Below are positions 8,854-16,725 of a stretch of 64,000 bases of DNA, piece after piece (position 1 is the stretch's first letter; every line of letters starts with the position of its first letter). Both the position numbers and the translations under genes were made by a program. The notes under the pieces are model-generated. The model had not been told where the DNA came from. It saw nothing but the letters and a program-made list of their open reading frames with translations, and searched no databases. This DNA comes from Sphaerisporangium aureirubrum (GTDB taxonomy: Bacteria; Actinomycetota; Actinomycetes; Streptosporangiales; Streptosporangiaceae). Location of the stretch: NCBI RefSeq assembly GCF_042658925.1, contig NZ_JBHSRF010000024.1:1-64000 (forward strand), given 5' to 3'.

Positions 8854-9864
8854 TCAGTAGACGTAGGGCCAGCCCGCGGAGTCGTAGGCGATGAGGTTGA
8901 TGCCGAGCCGCGCCGAGCCGTTGTCGGCGTAGTAGTGGTAGACCAGCACGTCCGCGTCCGTGTCGGTGAACACCGCCTGGTGCCCCGGTCCGTGGATGCT
9001 CCCGTGCCCGGCCAGGATCTCCGTGCCGCCGCCCGAGGTCATCGCGACGCCGTTGCGGTCGGCGTACGGTCCCGTGATGTTCGACGACCGGCCGACCATC
9101 ACGCGGTAGGTGCTGGACGCGCCCCGGCAGCACAGGTCGAACGAGACGTACTGGTAGTAGTACGAGCCGTGCCGCACGATGTACGGCGCCTCGATCGCGC
9201 CGCCGTTGCGTCCGGAGATGGAGTACAGCGTGGTTCCCGACCGCTTACCGGTGGACGCGTCCAGCGGGATCATCTTGATGCCCGACCAGAACGACCCGAA
9301 GCTCAGCCACCACCGGCCCTGGGCGTCCACGATCAGGTTGGGGTCGATGGCGTTGTAGTTGTCCGACGTCCTGGTCTCGATGACCAGCCCCTGGTTGGTC
9401 CAGCTCCCCGACGCGCCCGTGGTGCTGGTCGCCAGGAAGATCGCCGAGCGGTTGGAGCCGAAGGTGGACGCCGAGTAGTACAGGTAGTAGCGGCCGTTGC
9501 GGTAGGAGATGTCGGGAGCCCAGAGGTTGCGGCTCCCGCCGGTGTAGGCGGTGGTCCACGACGCGCCGTTCGGGAACACCGTGCCCGCGTTCCGGAAGGC
9601 GATCCGATCGGCCGACGTCTTGATGGAGATGTTGTCGCCCGTGTGCACCAGCAGGTAGGTCCCCGCGGGGGTCTTCACCACGGCGGGGTCGTGCACGTTG
9701 ACGTCTCCGGTGACCCGCCCCGGGTTCGGGTAGGCGAGCGCGGTCATCGCTTTCGGCGGGGGAGCGGCGGCGTCGGCCGGGAGGGCCGCCGGTACGGCGG
9801 CCAGGAGGGTCATGGCGAACGCGGCGGCGGCCGTGCGGCACCGCTCAAGGCTTGGGGACGGCAT
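8854..9864 (-). CDS. Secreted arabinan endo-1,5-alpha-L-arabinosidase (GH43)
   Basis: A 336-residue secreted glycoside hydrolase, five-bladed beta-propeller type. An N-terminal signal peptide (Arg8-Arg10, hydrophobic core ~12-28, Ala-rich cleavage region ~30-34) is followed by the catalytic domain. The three GH43 acids are visible: Asp59 in VHDPAVV (base), Asp in NAIDPNLIV (pKa modulator) and Glu in GGAIEAPYIV (acid). The stretch LWAPDISYRNGRYYLYYS is typical of endo-arabinanases. I place the start at ATG 9864 because it follows AGGGAG and directly opens the signal peptide; upstream in-frame codons look non-coding. It would release arabino-oligosaccharides for the arabinose importer. Confidence 0.92.
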   Translation of the reverse strand: MPSPSLERCRTAAAAFAMTLLAAVPAALPADAAAPPPKAMTALAYPNPGRVTGDVNVHDPAVVKTPAGTYLLVHTGDNISIKTSADRIAFRNAGTVFPNGASWTTAYTGGSRNLWAPDISYRNGRYYLYYSASTFGSNRSAIFLATSTTGASGSWTNQGLVIETRTSDNYNAIDPNLIVDAQGRWWLSFGSFWSGIKMIPLDASTGKRSGTTLYSISGRNGGAIEAPYIVRHGSYYYQYVSFDLCCRGASSTYRVMVGRSSNITGPYADRNGVAMTSGGGTEILAGHGSIHGPGHQAVFTDTDADVLVYHYYADNGSARLGINLIAYDSAGWPYVY

Positions 9865-10210
9865 GTCGTGGCTCCCTGGTGGAAGGTTGCGCGTACGGGC
9901 ACGGATGAGCCGGATGCGCGCTCTCGGCGGGCCGGCCCCGGGCCGCCGCGCCTCGACGATCACCGTCCTGGCACACGCCGGGGGGTGACGTCATCGGCCC
10001 GCCGCAGGGTGCTCACGATGCCCCTGGGCCTTCGGCCGATCTTCATGACTAGGGTCGAGGTGGTGGCGAGAGTACGTCGCCCCCCGGACCCACGCAACGC
10101 CCGCCTCCATCCGGGAGCGGCCCTCCGCCCTCGTTTCTCCGCCTGACGATGGCCCGATGACCGGCCCGTTCGCCGCCCTTTCCCGGGCCGCCGCTTTGCC
10201 GAAGAGAGCT

Positions 10211-10219
10211 GAAACTTTC
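10211..10219. promoter_or_regulatory. GAAACTTTC motif
   Basis: A near-perfect dyad GAAA-C-TTTC. The same 9 bp sequence occurs in the promoter of the polysaccharide monooxygenase (35579-35587), with the G variant at 35516-35524. Similar CGAAA(C/G)TTTCG elements are described upstream of Streptomyces xylanase and cellulase genes. Here it lies upstream of a secreted arabinanase. Confidence 0.5.
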
Positions 10220-10234
10220 AACTTCCGGCGTGGC

Positions 10235-10248
10235 TGTGAGCGCCAACA
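10235..10248. promoter_or_regulatory. LacI-type operator-like palindrome 1
   Basis: TGTGAGCGCCAACA matches the symmetric form TGTTAGCGCTAACA at 12 of 14 positions and has a central CG-type core (GCGC). A second copy lies at 10411 and a third near the ChvE-type gene at 35263. The spacing to the next copy is 176 bp. Confidence 0.5.
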
Positions 10249-10410
10249 TTCATAGTTGTGAACAGCGCCCAATGGTCAGCGACACGCCGTCCATAAAATC
10301 GTTCCTCCACGTGTCGGCCAGCCCGGACGCCGCTATTGACACTCCACTCGCGGCCAGGTTACGAAGATGCCTCAACGGTATGACCGATGCGCGACATGGG
10401 GTCGAGTCTG

Positions 10411-10424
10411 TGTTAGCGCTCACA
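10411..10424. promoter_or_regulatory. LacI-type operator-like palindrome 2
   Basis: TGTTAGCGCTCACA matches the symmetric form TGTTAGCGCTAACA at 13 of 14 positions. With the copy at 10235-10248 it could support looping by a LacI-family tetramer or dimer pair; the regulator at 7769-8785 is the obvious candidate (inference). Confidence 0.5.
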
Positions 10425-10792
10425 CACCATCCGAACTTTTCCGTCGTAAAGGGGTATCCGCTTATGCGTCCCCGTCCCCCTCCGCTCCGGCCCGTCCAGA
10501 CATGGGCGGTGTCGAACCGCTTCGACGGCCCTCCATAGCCGCTGGGCCGCCGTCCCGGCCTCCGCGTGAGCACCTCCAGGCCGGCCGGCCACGCCCCGGC
10601 GGCCGGCCGTCTCCTACCGCACGCGTAGCCTGTTCTTCCTGCTCACGGTGCGAGTGCGCCGGGTCGCCCAGGCTGGGACCGCCGGTCCCAGGACAAGGAG
10701 GGCGTCCCCGGCTCACCCGGCCATCGACGAGACTCGGACGGTGAGCCCGCCGGACCCGCGTCCGGTGGGCACGGATCCGACAGGGAGAACCG

Positions 10793-11659
10793 ATGACCAC
10801 GACCCACCCCGGCGGCACGCTGACCCTCGCCGACGACCTCACCCTGAGCCGCATGGGCTACGGCGCCATGCAACTCGCCGGCCCCGGCGTCTTCGGCCCC
10901 CCCAAGGACCGCGACCAGGCCATAGCCGTCCTTCGCGAGGCCGTCCGCCTGGGCGTCACCCACATCGACACCAGCGACTACTACGGCCCCGTCGTGGTCA
11001 ACGAGCTGATCAAAGAGGCCCTCCACCCCTACCCCCACGACCTGCGCATCATCACCAAGGTAGGCGCCACCCGGGGCCCCGACGCCTCCTGGAACCCCGC
11101 CCTCTCCCGCCAGGACCTCATCACCGCCGTCCACGACAACCTCACCCACCTCGGCGTCGAAGCCCTGGACGTCGTCAACCTCCGCGTAGGCGGCCTCCTC
11201 GCCCCCACCGACGACTCCCTGGCCGAGCCCTTCGCCGTCCTGGCCGAACTCCGCCGGCAGGGCCTGATCCGCCACCTCGGCCTGAGCCACATAACCGGCA
11301 CCCAGCTGACCGAAGCCCAGCAGATCGCCCCCGTGGTCACCGTCCAGAACTTCTACAACATCGCCAACCGCCAGGACGAGCCCCTCCTGACCCGCTGCGC
11401 CGATGAGGGAATCTCCTTCGCCCCCTTCTTCCCCCTGGGCGGCTTCACCCCCCTCCAGTCGGACACCCTCACCAAGGTGGCCCACAGCCTGAACGCCACC
11501 CCCCAGCAAACCGCCCTGGCCTGGCTCCTCCACCATTCCCCGGCAATCCTCCTGATCCCCGGCACCTCCACCTTGTCCCACCTTCGCGAAAACATCGCCG
11601 CCGCCGACCTGACCCTCCCCGCCGACGCGCTGGCGGAACTCGACGGCATCGCCGAATAA
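10793..11659 (+). CDS. Aldo/keto reductase, PdxI/YdbC-like (putative pyridoxal reductase)
   Basis: A 288-residue (beta/alpha)8 NADPH-dependent oxidoreductase. The catalytic Asp and Tyr are in HIDTSDYYG (~62-70) and the Lys is in IITKVGA (~87). The usual histidine of the tetrad is replaced by the sequence LDVVNLRVGG; the same VVNLR pattern occurs in E. coli YdbC/PdxI, a pyridoxine 4-dehydrogenase, so this is a subgroup trait rather than damage. Cofactor-binding residues occur near IPGTSTLSHLREN. ATG at 10793 follows GGGAGAA. It stands alone between intergenic regions. Substrate is inferred from subgroup only. Confidence 0.85.
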   Translation: MTTTHPGGTLTLADDLTLSRMGYGAMQLAGPGVFGPPKDRDQAIAVLREAVRLGVTHIDTSDYYGPVVVNELIKEALHPYPHDLRIITKVGATRGPDASWNPALSRQDLITAVHDNLTHLGVEALDVVNLRVGGLLAPTDDSLAEPFAVLAELRRQGLIRHLGLSHITGTQLTEAQQIAPVVTVQNFYNIANRQDEPLLTRCADEGISFAPFFPLGGFTPLQSDTLTKVAHSLNATPQQTALAWLLHHSPAILLIPGTSTLSHLRENIAAADLTLPADALAELDGIAE

Positions 11660-11698
11660 CCGCGTAAAGAAGCAAGGAATGCAAGCCGCCTCGTAAAC

Positions 11699-11875
11699 GG
11701 TGCCCTCGGCGCAGCCGTATTTCTGCGACCCTGGCCTCACATCCCGGCGTCCGCTGCGCCTGATCGGTGCCGGCGGGATTGAACGACTCGGGGTGACGTG
11801 CCACGTCGGCCAATTAACAGAGCCGCTCACGCGTGAGCTCCGCCCCGCCGATCGGCGGGGAAGGACTCCCTGAAG
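11699..11875 (-). pseudogene. Decayed remnant of an Scr1/DUF397 regulator module
   Basis: Two adjoining blocks align by eye with the intact module further right. 11699-11790 resembles 14007-14098 (the 3' flank of the DUF397 gene), and 11791-11875 resembles 14541-14626 (inside the HTH gene), both at roughly 75-80% identity. The ~440 bp between those positions in the intact copy, which holds all of DUF397 and the HTH C-terminus, is missing here. The HTH N-terminus is also absent. This is a partial, internally deleted paralogue with no coding potential. Confidence 0.65.
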
Positions 11876-12089
11876 CCGAGGACGGCAGGCCACGGGCGGC
11901 GCCGTGATCGCCGGGCACTATCGTGGCAACACCTGTCAGGCCGAGTTCGCACACTCGTGGGGAGTCACCGATGGACGCATCAGCGAGCCGCACCCGTACA
12001 CCGGCACCCCGCGCCGGCACGAGTCGCGCCGCCACGCCGTCCCCGCCCATGGTGACCGGCGGCCCCACGACCACCACCACCACGGCACG

Positions 12090-12926
12090 ATGACGACGAT
12101 CTTCGGTGACGTCGTCGACGTCCGTCCCCTCTTCCCCCGCGAGCGGCACGCTATGCTGGGCCTGCTCACCACGCTGACCCCGGACGACTGGTCGAAGCCG
12201 ACCGTCTGCCCAGGCTGGGACGTTCACGACGTCGTCGCGCACGTGCTCAACGACTACACACGGCGCCTCTCGGGAACCCGCGACGGCTACGGCGGCGCCG
12301 TCTTCGCCGACGACGAGACCCTGCCCCGCTACCTGGCCCGCGTCAACGACCAGTTCGTCCAGGCGGCCCGCCAGATCGGCCCCAAGGTGATGATCGACCT
12401 GCTGGACCACCTCGGCCCGCAACTGGATGCCATGTGGGCGGCCCAGGATCTGGAGGCCCCCGCCCACCTAGACGTCTCCTGGGCCGCGACGAACGTCCCC
12501 AGCCCCACCTGGCTCGACATCGCCCGCGAGTACACCGAATTCTGGGTACACCAGCAGCAGATCCGCGACGCCGTCTCCACCCCCGGCGCCGACGACCCCA
12601 CCCTCATCTCCCCCGTCCTGGACACCTTCGCCCGCGCCCTCCCGCACGCCCTCAGACACGAACACCCCCCAGAAGGCACAACGGTCACCCTGGAAGCCAC
12701 CGGCCCCGCCGGCGGCACCTGGTCCGCCACCAGACACTCCACCCACTGGGCACTGTCCTCGCCGTCCGCCGCGACCCCCGCCGCCCACATCTCAATGAAC
12801 CAGGACACCCTCTGGCGCCTCGCGACCAGAGGCATAACCGTCGCCGAGGCCCGCGCCCGCACCGAATCCACGGGCGACCACGCACTCACCGCAGCGGCGA
12901 CCACATTGCTGGCGATCGTCGCGTAA
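12090..12926 (+). CDS. MDMPI-fold (maleylpyruvate isomerase-type, TIGR03083-like) protein
   Basis: A 278-residue protein with the mycothiol-dependent maleylpyruvate isomerase fold, a DinB-like four-helix bundle common in actinomycetes. Visible features are the N-terminal CPGWDVHDVVAHVLND, with the presumed metal-binding His, and EYTEFWVHQQQIRDA (~150), which supplies the second Glu/His set. A C-terminal ~90-residue SCP2-like extension follows. I chose ATG 12090 because the fold begins there. An upstream in-frame ATG at 11904 would add 62 residues of His/Arg-rich sequence that overlap only degenerate DNA. There is no clear Shine-Dalgarno, so the start is uncertain. The reaction is unknown. Confidence 0.75.
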   Translation: MTTIFGDVVDVRPLFPRERHAMLGLLTTLTPDDWSKPTVCPGWDVHDVVAHVLNDYTRRLSGTRDGYGGAVFADDETLPRYLARVNDQFVQAARQIGPKVMIDLLDHLGPQLDAMWAAQDLEAPAHLDVSWAATNVPSPTWLDIAREYTEFWVHQQQIRDAVSTPGADDPTLISPVLDTFARALPHALRHEHPPEGTTVTLEATGPAGGTWSATRHSTHWALSSPSAATPAAHISMNQDTLWRLATRGITVAEARARTESTGDHALTAAATTLLAIVA

Positions 12927-12949
12927 CTCTCGCGGGCCCTATTCCTCCA

Positions 12950-13045
12950 TTAGACCTTGGTGTCGCGGGTCATCACCGCGGCGAAGCGGAGGTCGGCGCG
13001 GATGACGGTAAAGCTGTTGTCGCGGCCGTGCCGCACACGCTTGAA
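12950..13045 (-). pseudogene. Possible C-terminal gene fragment
   Basis: On the minus strand a short frame reads NSFTVIRADLRFAAVMTRD near its end and stops in TAA at 12950-12952. Its composition looks protein-like rather than random, but it is closed upstream by TGA at 13046-13048 and has no start signal. It may be the tail of a lost gene. I cannot assign a family. Confidence 0.25.
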
Positions 13046-13097
13046 TCAGCAGGCCACCACGGCCGACCGCGGATGAGCCGGAAGGAGGAGGCGCTTC

Positions 13098-13844
13098 ATG
13101 AGTGAAGCGTTCTACTCGCACGCGAGGCTGTACGACCTCATGTTCCCGGGCGGCGGGCCCGCAGTCGACTTCTACCGGTCATACGCCAATCGGCAAGGCG
13201 GGCGCGTACTGGAACTCGGGTGCGGCACCGGGCACAAACTGATCCCCATCGCGTCCGACGGGCACCCGTGCGTCGGCATGGACCTCTCGCCAGAAATGCT
13301 GACTGAGGCCCGCCGTAAGGCGAACGAGCGCGGTGTGGCGGTGGAATGGCTGCGGGGCGACATGCGGGCCTTCGATCTGGACCGCACATTCGACTTCGTG
13401 TTCATCACCGCCAATTCCCTACTCCATCTGCATGACGCTGAGGATCTGGTGAGCTGCTTCCAGTCGGTCCGACGCCACCTGGCCCCTGGAGCACGTTTCG
13501 TCTTCGATGTGTTCAACCCGAGCGTGCGCATCCTCGCCAAAGCTGACGGCGTGCGCCGCACCCGAGAGTCGTTCATAGACCCTGACCGTGGCAACATCAG
13601 CGTCGACGTCACTGAGCTCTACGATGCGCCCGCACAAGTCACCCGCGGGACATGGCACCTCTCAACTGACTCCGAACCCGACTTCGTCGTCGCACCGCTC
13701 GAAATCAGAAGCATCTTCCCCCAGGAACTACCGCTCCTCGTCTCCCTCGGCGGCCTCCGCCTCATCGAACGCCTCGGCGACTGGTCCGGCCGGCCATTCG
13801 CCGTAGATACGCCACTCCAACTCTGCATCTGCGAGTCCACGTAA
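13098..13844 (+). CDS. Class I SAM-dependent methyltransferase
   Basis: A 248-residue Rossmann-fold methyltransferase. Motif I is VLELGCGTGHKLIPIA (~37-52), the acidic residue binding the ribose is in CVGMDLSPEM (~60), and motif II/III are WLRGDMRAF and FVFITANSLLHL. The pattern resembles the methyltransferase-11/25 groups acting on small molecules. ATG 13098 follows GGAGGAGG at ideal spacing. Base composition is less GC-rich and less codon-biased than the arabinose and malonate genes, consistent with the accessory nature of 12900-15700. Its substrate cannot be inferred. Confidence 0.85.
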   Translation: MSEAFYSHARLYDLMFPGGGPAVDFYRSYANRQGGRVLELGCGTGHKLIPIASDGHPCVGMDLSPEMLTEARRKANERGVAVEWLRGDMRAFDLDRTFDFVFITANSLLHLHDAEDLVSCFQSVRRHLAPGARFVFDVFNPSVRILAKADGVRRTRESFIDPDRGNISVDVTELYDAPAQVTRGTWHLSTDSEPDFVVAPLEIRSIFPQELPLLVSLGGLRLIERLGDWSGRPFAVDTPLQLCICEST

Positions 13845-14006
13845 CCGAAGGCGAACACAGTCCCGCTCAAGCAAAACCCACCCCAGCCAACGACACACAT
13901 CCCACACCGCCGACAGGCACCCAGCCCCACATGTTGTGGCAGAGCCCCGACTCACCTCACCGAGCATCTAGACGAACAAGTCAAGCCCACGGGCCACCTC
14001 GGAAGA

Positions 14007-14098
14007 GGTGCCTTCGGCGCAGTCTTATTCCAGCGACCCTCGCCTCAGATCCCAACGCCCGATCCGCTCGATCGGCGTCAGCGTGCTGAATGGATTCG
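14007..14098. repeat. Intact-copy partner of the duplicated flank at 11699-11790
   Basis: This ~92 bp flank downstream of the DUF397 gene matches 11699-11790. It marks one edge of an ancestral duplication of the Scr1/DUF397 module. It is non-coding as far as I can see. Confidence 0.55.
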
Positions 14099-14119
14099 AA
14101 CCGGCAACGCTCAGCCGAG

Positions 14120-14302
14120 TCACCGGGCGAACCTCAGAAATCGGCGCCAAGCCTCCGAACCAACCACCAGCACCGGCCCACCCGGATCCTTGCTGTCCCG
14201 CACCGCCACCACATCAGGCAGATTCACCGCCACTTCAACGCACTGCCCCCCACTCGACCCGGAACGGGAAGACTTCCGCCACTCGGCGCCGATCAAGTCC
14301 AT
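14120..14302 (-). CDS. DUF397 protein (Scr1-partner, BldB-like)
   Basis: A 60-residue protein with the DUF397 signature: EWRKSSRSGSSGGQCVEVA, then VVAVRDSKDPGGPVLVVGSEAWRRFLR. DUF397 proteins are actinomycete-specific small proteins almost always encoded beside Scr1/DUF5753 helix-turn-helix regulators. The pairs are regarded as developmental or toxin-antitoxin-like modules (BldB/WhiJ group). Its ATG at 14302 lies inside the end of the HTH gene, overlapping it by 10 bp, so the two are cotranscribed and coupled. Confidence 0.9.
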   Translation of the reverse strand: MDLIGAEWRKSSRSGSSGGQCVEVAVNLPDVVAVRDSKDPGGPVLVVGSEAWRRFLRFAR

Positions 14303-15120
14303 CTCTCCATCGCCTCTTCCACCATCAGGAGCGAAACGTGTTTCGGGTGGGCGTCGGCGCGAATGGCGTCGTACCTGTTGGTGATCAACTCAACGATGCT
14401 CGGACTGCCCGAGATCTGCCCCAACGCCGAGGACTCCACGTGCACGATAGTCCTCGGCCCCGGGAGCTCCGCAACCGTGAAAGGGCTCATCAGTCCACAG
14501 GTCGAGTGTGCGCTGTAAGGCACGATCTGGATCTTTACGTGGGAGTGACGCGCCACATCGGCCAGGTAACAGAGTTGTTCACGCATGAGCTCCGAGTCGC
14601 CGATCGGCCGGTGAAGAACTCCTTCGTCGATCAGTGCCCATACCAACGGCGGTTTCTCTCGGGAGAGAACCCCCCGTCGCTGTGTACGGGCGGCCAGCCT
14701 TTGCTCGACCAACTCGGAGGTGGCCCCCGGTTCTCCTGAAAGAACGAGACGCGCGTACGCCTCGGTCTGGAGGATCCCCGGAATGAGGAGTGGATCCCAG
14801 CTGCGGAGCACAATCGCTTCCTGCTCTACCTGAAGCCATTCCCGAAACCACCACGGGGCCCACCGGCGTTCACGATCGACCATCGCCCACATCTCGGTGA
14901 GGACACCGTCGAGCCGTAGCACCTCATCACACCGCTCTGCGAAAGCTCTCTCTGGCTTGCGAGCCGCTCGCTCCACCATGCCGACCATGCTGGTCGAAAA
15001 ATGGATCTTCCCCGCGAGCTGTGCCTGTGTGAGCTGCGCCGCCATGCGATGGCGGCGCAACTCGAATCCGAACTTGGCCAGCGGCGATTCCTCGGGCTTC
15101 AACTCGACCGGCTGAGGCAT
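14293..15120 (-). CDS. Scr1/WhiJ-like XRE helix-turn-helix regulator (DUF5753)
   Basis: A 275-residue regulator. The N-terminal XRE HTH is FGFELRRHRMAAQLTQAQLAGKIHFSTSMVGMVERAARKP (~15-55; key TQAQLA and STSMVGMVE). The DUF5753 domain follows, with WWFREWLQVEQEAIVLRSWDPLLIPGILQTEAYAR and SGLMSPFTVAEL-type motifs. ATG 15120 is chosen because GGGAGAGGG sits directly upstream; an upstream frame extension has an Arg-rich non-conserved sequence. It is paired with DUF397 downstream and divergent from an RsbW-like ATPase, the three-part arrangement known around whiJ and abaA loci of Streptomyces. Confidence 0.9.
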   Translation of the reverse strand: MPQPVELKPEESPLAKFGFELRRHRMAAQLTQAQLAGKIHFSTSMVGMVERAARKPERAFAERCDEVLRLDGVLTEMWAMVDRERRWAPWWFREWLQVEQEAIVLRSWDPLLIPGILQTEAYARLVLSGEPGATSELVEQRLAARTQRRGVLSREKPPLVWALIDEGVLHRPIGDSELMREQLCYLADVARHSHVKIQIVPYSAHSTCGLMSPFTVAELPGPRTIVHVESSALGQISGSPSIVELITNRYDAIRADAHPKHVSLLMVEEAMERWT

Positions 15121-15308
15121 CCCTCTCCCTGGCGTCGCACGTCTCCGCACCCAGCGGTGCGCTCGCTGTGTGACCAATCGACTCCACACTGTAGCGCCGA
15201 TTGCTCAGGCTGTTAGCCGAAAGCCGTCTATGGATGGTCACTCCTACGGCATCGATTGCACTCCACAGATGATCTTGAGTGTCATCGGGCCACGAGACGA
15301 GGCTGAGC

Positions 15309-15695
15309 ATGACGACAAGCAAGGTGCTGGGGTCGCTGGACCTCATAGGTGCGGTGGCCTCGGTCCCAGTCGCCCGTGCATTCGTACGAGAGACGCTAGG
15401 CGCGACACACCCCGCCCTGGACGACGTGACGCTCCTCGCCTCAGAACTGACGACCAACGCCGTACTCCACTCCGACTCACGCGACGGCGGCCCAGTACGC
15501 CTCACGCTCGCGGAACACGACCACGCAGTCCGGCTGACCGTGACCGACACCGGCTCGGCCACCCACCCCCGCCCTAACCATGACCCGTGCGGAGAGCACG
15601 GCCGCGGCCTGCTCCTGGTCGAGGGAATCTCCCAAGCCTGGGGCGTCACCAACGAGGCAACCAGTCGAAGCGTGTGGTGCGAGGTGAAGTTCTGA
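15309..15695 (+). CDS. RsbW/SpoIIAB-like ATP-binding protein (HATPase_c_2)
   Basis: A 128-residue GHKL-fold protein of the anti-sigma-factor type. The N-box is LLASELTTNAVLHS (~38-51), the G1 box is VTDTGSATHPRP and the G2 box is HGRGLLLVEGISQAWGV (~92-108). It lacks extra domains, like AbaA-type proteins. ATG 15309 follows CGAGG; a GTG at 15279 in frame is the alternative. It is divergent from the Scr1/DUF397 pair and likely belongs to the same regulatory module (inference). Confidence 0.82.
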   Translation: MTTSKVLGSLDLIGAVASVPVARAFVRETLGATHPALDDVTLLASELTTNAVLHSDSRDGGPVRLTLAEHDHAVRLTVTDTGSATHPRPNHDPCGEHGRGLLLVEGISQAWGVTNEATSRSVWCEVKF

Positions 15696-15827
15696 CCGAA
15701 GCCGAAGGCTCCGTTCGTCTTAACTCCCGGTCGAGTTCCGGTCTGCCGGACCCCGGGTCAGGGGCGGGGTGGGGGTGGTGGCTCAGGACGGTCAGGTGGG
15801 TGGTGAGGGTGTCGGCGAGGCGGCCGA

Positions 15828-16628
15828 TCAGGCCGCCTGGTTGGAGACGGTGATGAGGGCTGGGGTGGTTAGGCCGGTGGTGCGTAGGGCGTCGGTGAAG
15901 ATTTCTGTGGTCCAGGAGGCTACGTTCAGGGACCATTCGTGGGGGCGGCAGTGGAAGGTGTGGGTGTGGTTGAGGCCGTTGAGGTGGATGCCGCCGGTTG
16001 GTGGGGGCGATGGGGCGGGGGGAAGTGAGGTGGGGGTGACGGTCATTTGGGCGAAGGTGCGGTCGCGGGCGGCGGTGATGATCGCGGAGGGGTCCGTGGG
16101 GGTGGTGGTGCGGATCGTCACGGTCAGGTCGGTGTGGGAGGTGGGGTCGGTCAGGGCGAACCAGGCGGCGGCTTGGGAGAGGTCGGCGCGGGCGTCGGGG
16201 GCGGTGGAGAGGGGGATGAGGGTGTGCAGGGCGGTGAGTCGTGTGTCGCCGACCAGGGCGAGGGTGTCGGCGAGGACGGTGGCCATGGGGGTGATCGGGG
16301 GGCGGTGTCCGAGGGGGCCCGCGGCGACGGAGATGTCGGCCTGGAGCCAGGCCAACTCGCGGACGCGGCCGTCCTGGCGCCAGTCGCCTCCGGCGTCGTT
16401 GTGGCCCCAGCGGATGGCGGAGGGGCCGCGGGACGGGTTGAAGGAGCTCCAGCCGTAGGCGACGGAGCGTTTGACGACCAGGCTGAAGACGTCCTCCTCC
16501 AGGTCGCCGCGGTCGTGGGCCTGGAGGATCCAGGGCTTGAGGCGGAGGACTCCGTGCACACCCATGATCATTACGGCGGCCGGGGTGCTTCCGGGGTGGC
16601 GGCCGGGGGAGGGGGCGAGGTCTGCCAT
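15828..16628 (-). CDS. Hypothetical protein, 266 aa
   Basis: I do not recognise a family. The protein opens with MADLAPSPGRHPG and then a hydrophobic stretch AAVMIMGVHGVLRLKPWIL. The central part contains SVAYGWSSFNPSRGPSAIRWGHNDAGGDW and repeated Thr/Pro-rich stretches near residue 190-215 (PTSLPPAPSPPPTGG). There is no signal peptide or clear membrane segment beyond the first. ATG 16628 is the first codon with coding-like composition after it; further upstream frame is Arg/Pro-rich and not credible. The stop codon lies in the loop of a GGCGGCC/GGCCGCC hairpin (15819-15837). It sits just downstream of the PLP decarboxylase on the same strand, 97 bp apart. Confidence 0.6.
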   Translation of the reverse strand: MADLAPSPGRHPGSTPAAVMIMGVHGVLRLKPWILQAHDRGDLEEDVFSLVVKRSVAYGWSSFNPSRGPSAIRWGHNDAGGDWRQDGRVRELAWLQADISVAAGPLGHRPPITPMATVLADTLALVGDTRLTALHTLIPLSTAPDARADLSQAAAWFALTDPTSHTDLTVTIRTTTPTDPSAIITAARDRTFAQMTVTPTSLPPAPSPPPTGGIHLNGLNHTHTFHCRPHEWSLNVASWTTEIFTDALRTTGLTTPALITVSNQAA

Positions 16629-16725
16629 GCCCGAATCGTGGCACGGCCGCCGCGAGCGCTGGGCGTACTCGGGGCGGGGGGATCCGGCCCGTGGAATATG
16701 TTCCCTTGAGACCTTTGGCTTGATG

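Larger units (their letters stand above)
9865..10792. other. 928 bp intergenic region with regulatory palindromes, no gene recognised
   Basis: This stretch separates the arabinanase (-) from the aldo/keto reductase (+). I see no credible protein: open frames here lack family features and Shine-Dalgarno sites. It does hold a cluster of palindromes (10211, 10235, 10411) and a possible plus-strand -35 element TTGACA at 10336-10341 followed after 17 bp by a weak TTACGA. The palindromes lie about 350-560 bp upstream of the arabinanase start, so the transcribed target is uncertain. Confidence 0.6.

Noticed and set aside
9991..10272. Minus-strand 93-codon frame upstream of the arabinanase
   Set aside because: Arg/Gly/Ala-rich composition, no Shine-Dalgarno, and it overlaps the candidate operators.
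11904..12089. 62-residue N-terminal extension of the MDMPI-type protein, ending in a His-rich stretch
   Set aside because: The conserved fold begins at 12090. The extension adjoins decayed Scr1-like DNA and has no family match that I can see.
14088..14112. A tRNA T-loop-like GGTTCGAATCC on the minus strand
   Set aside because: The flanking bases do not form a T-stem or an acceptor stem, and no D-arm or anticodon arm can be found. It might be a fragment of an attachment site, but nothing else supports that.
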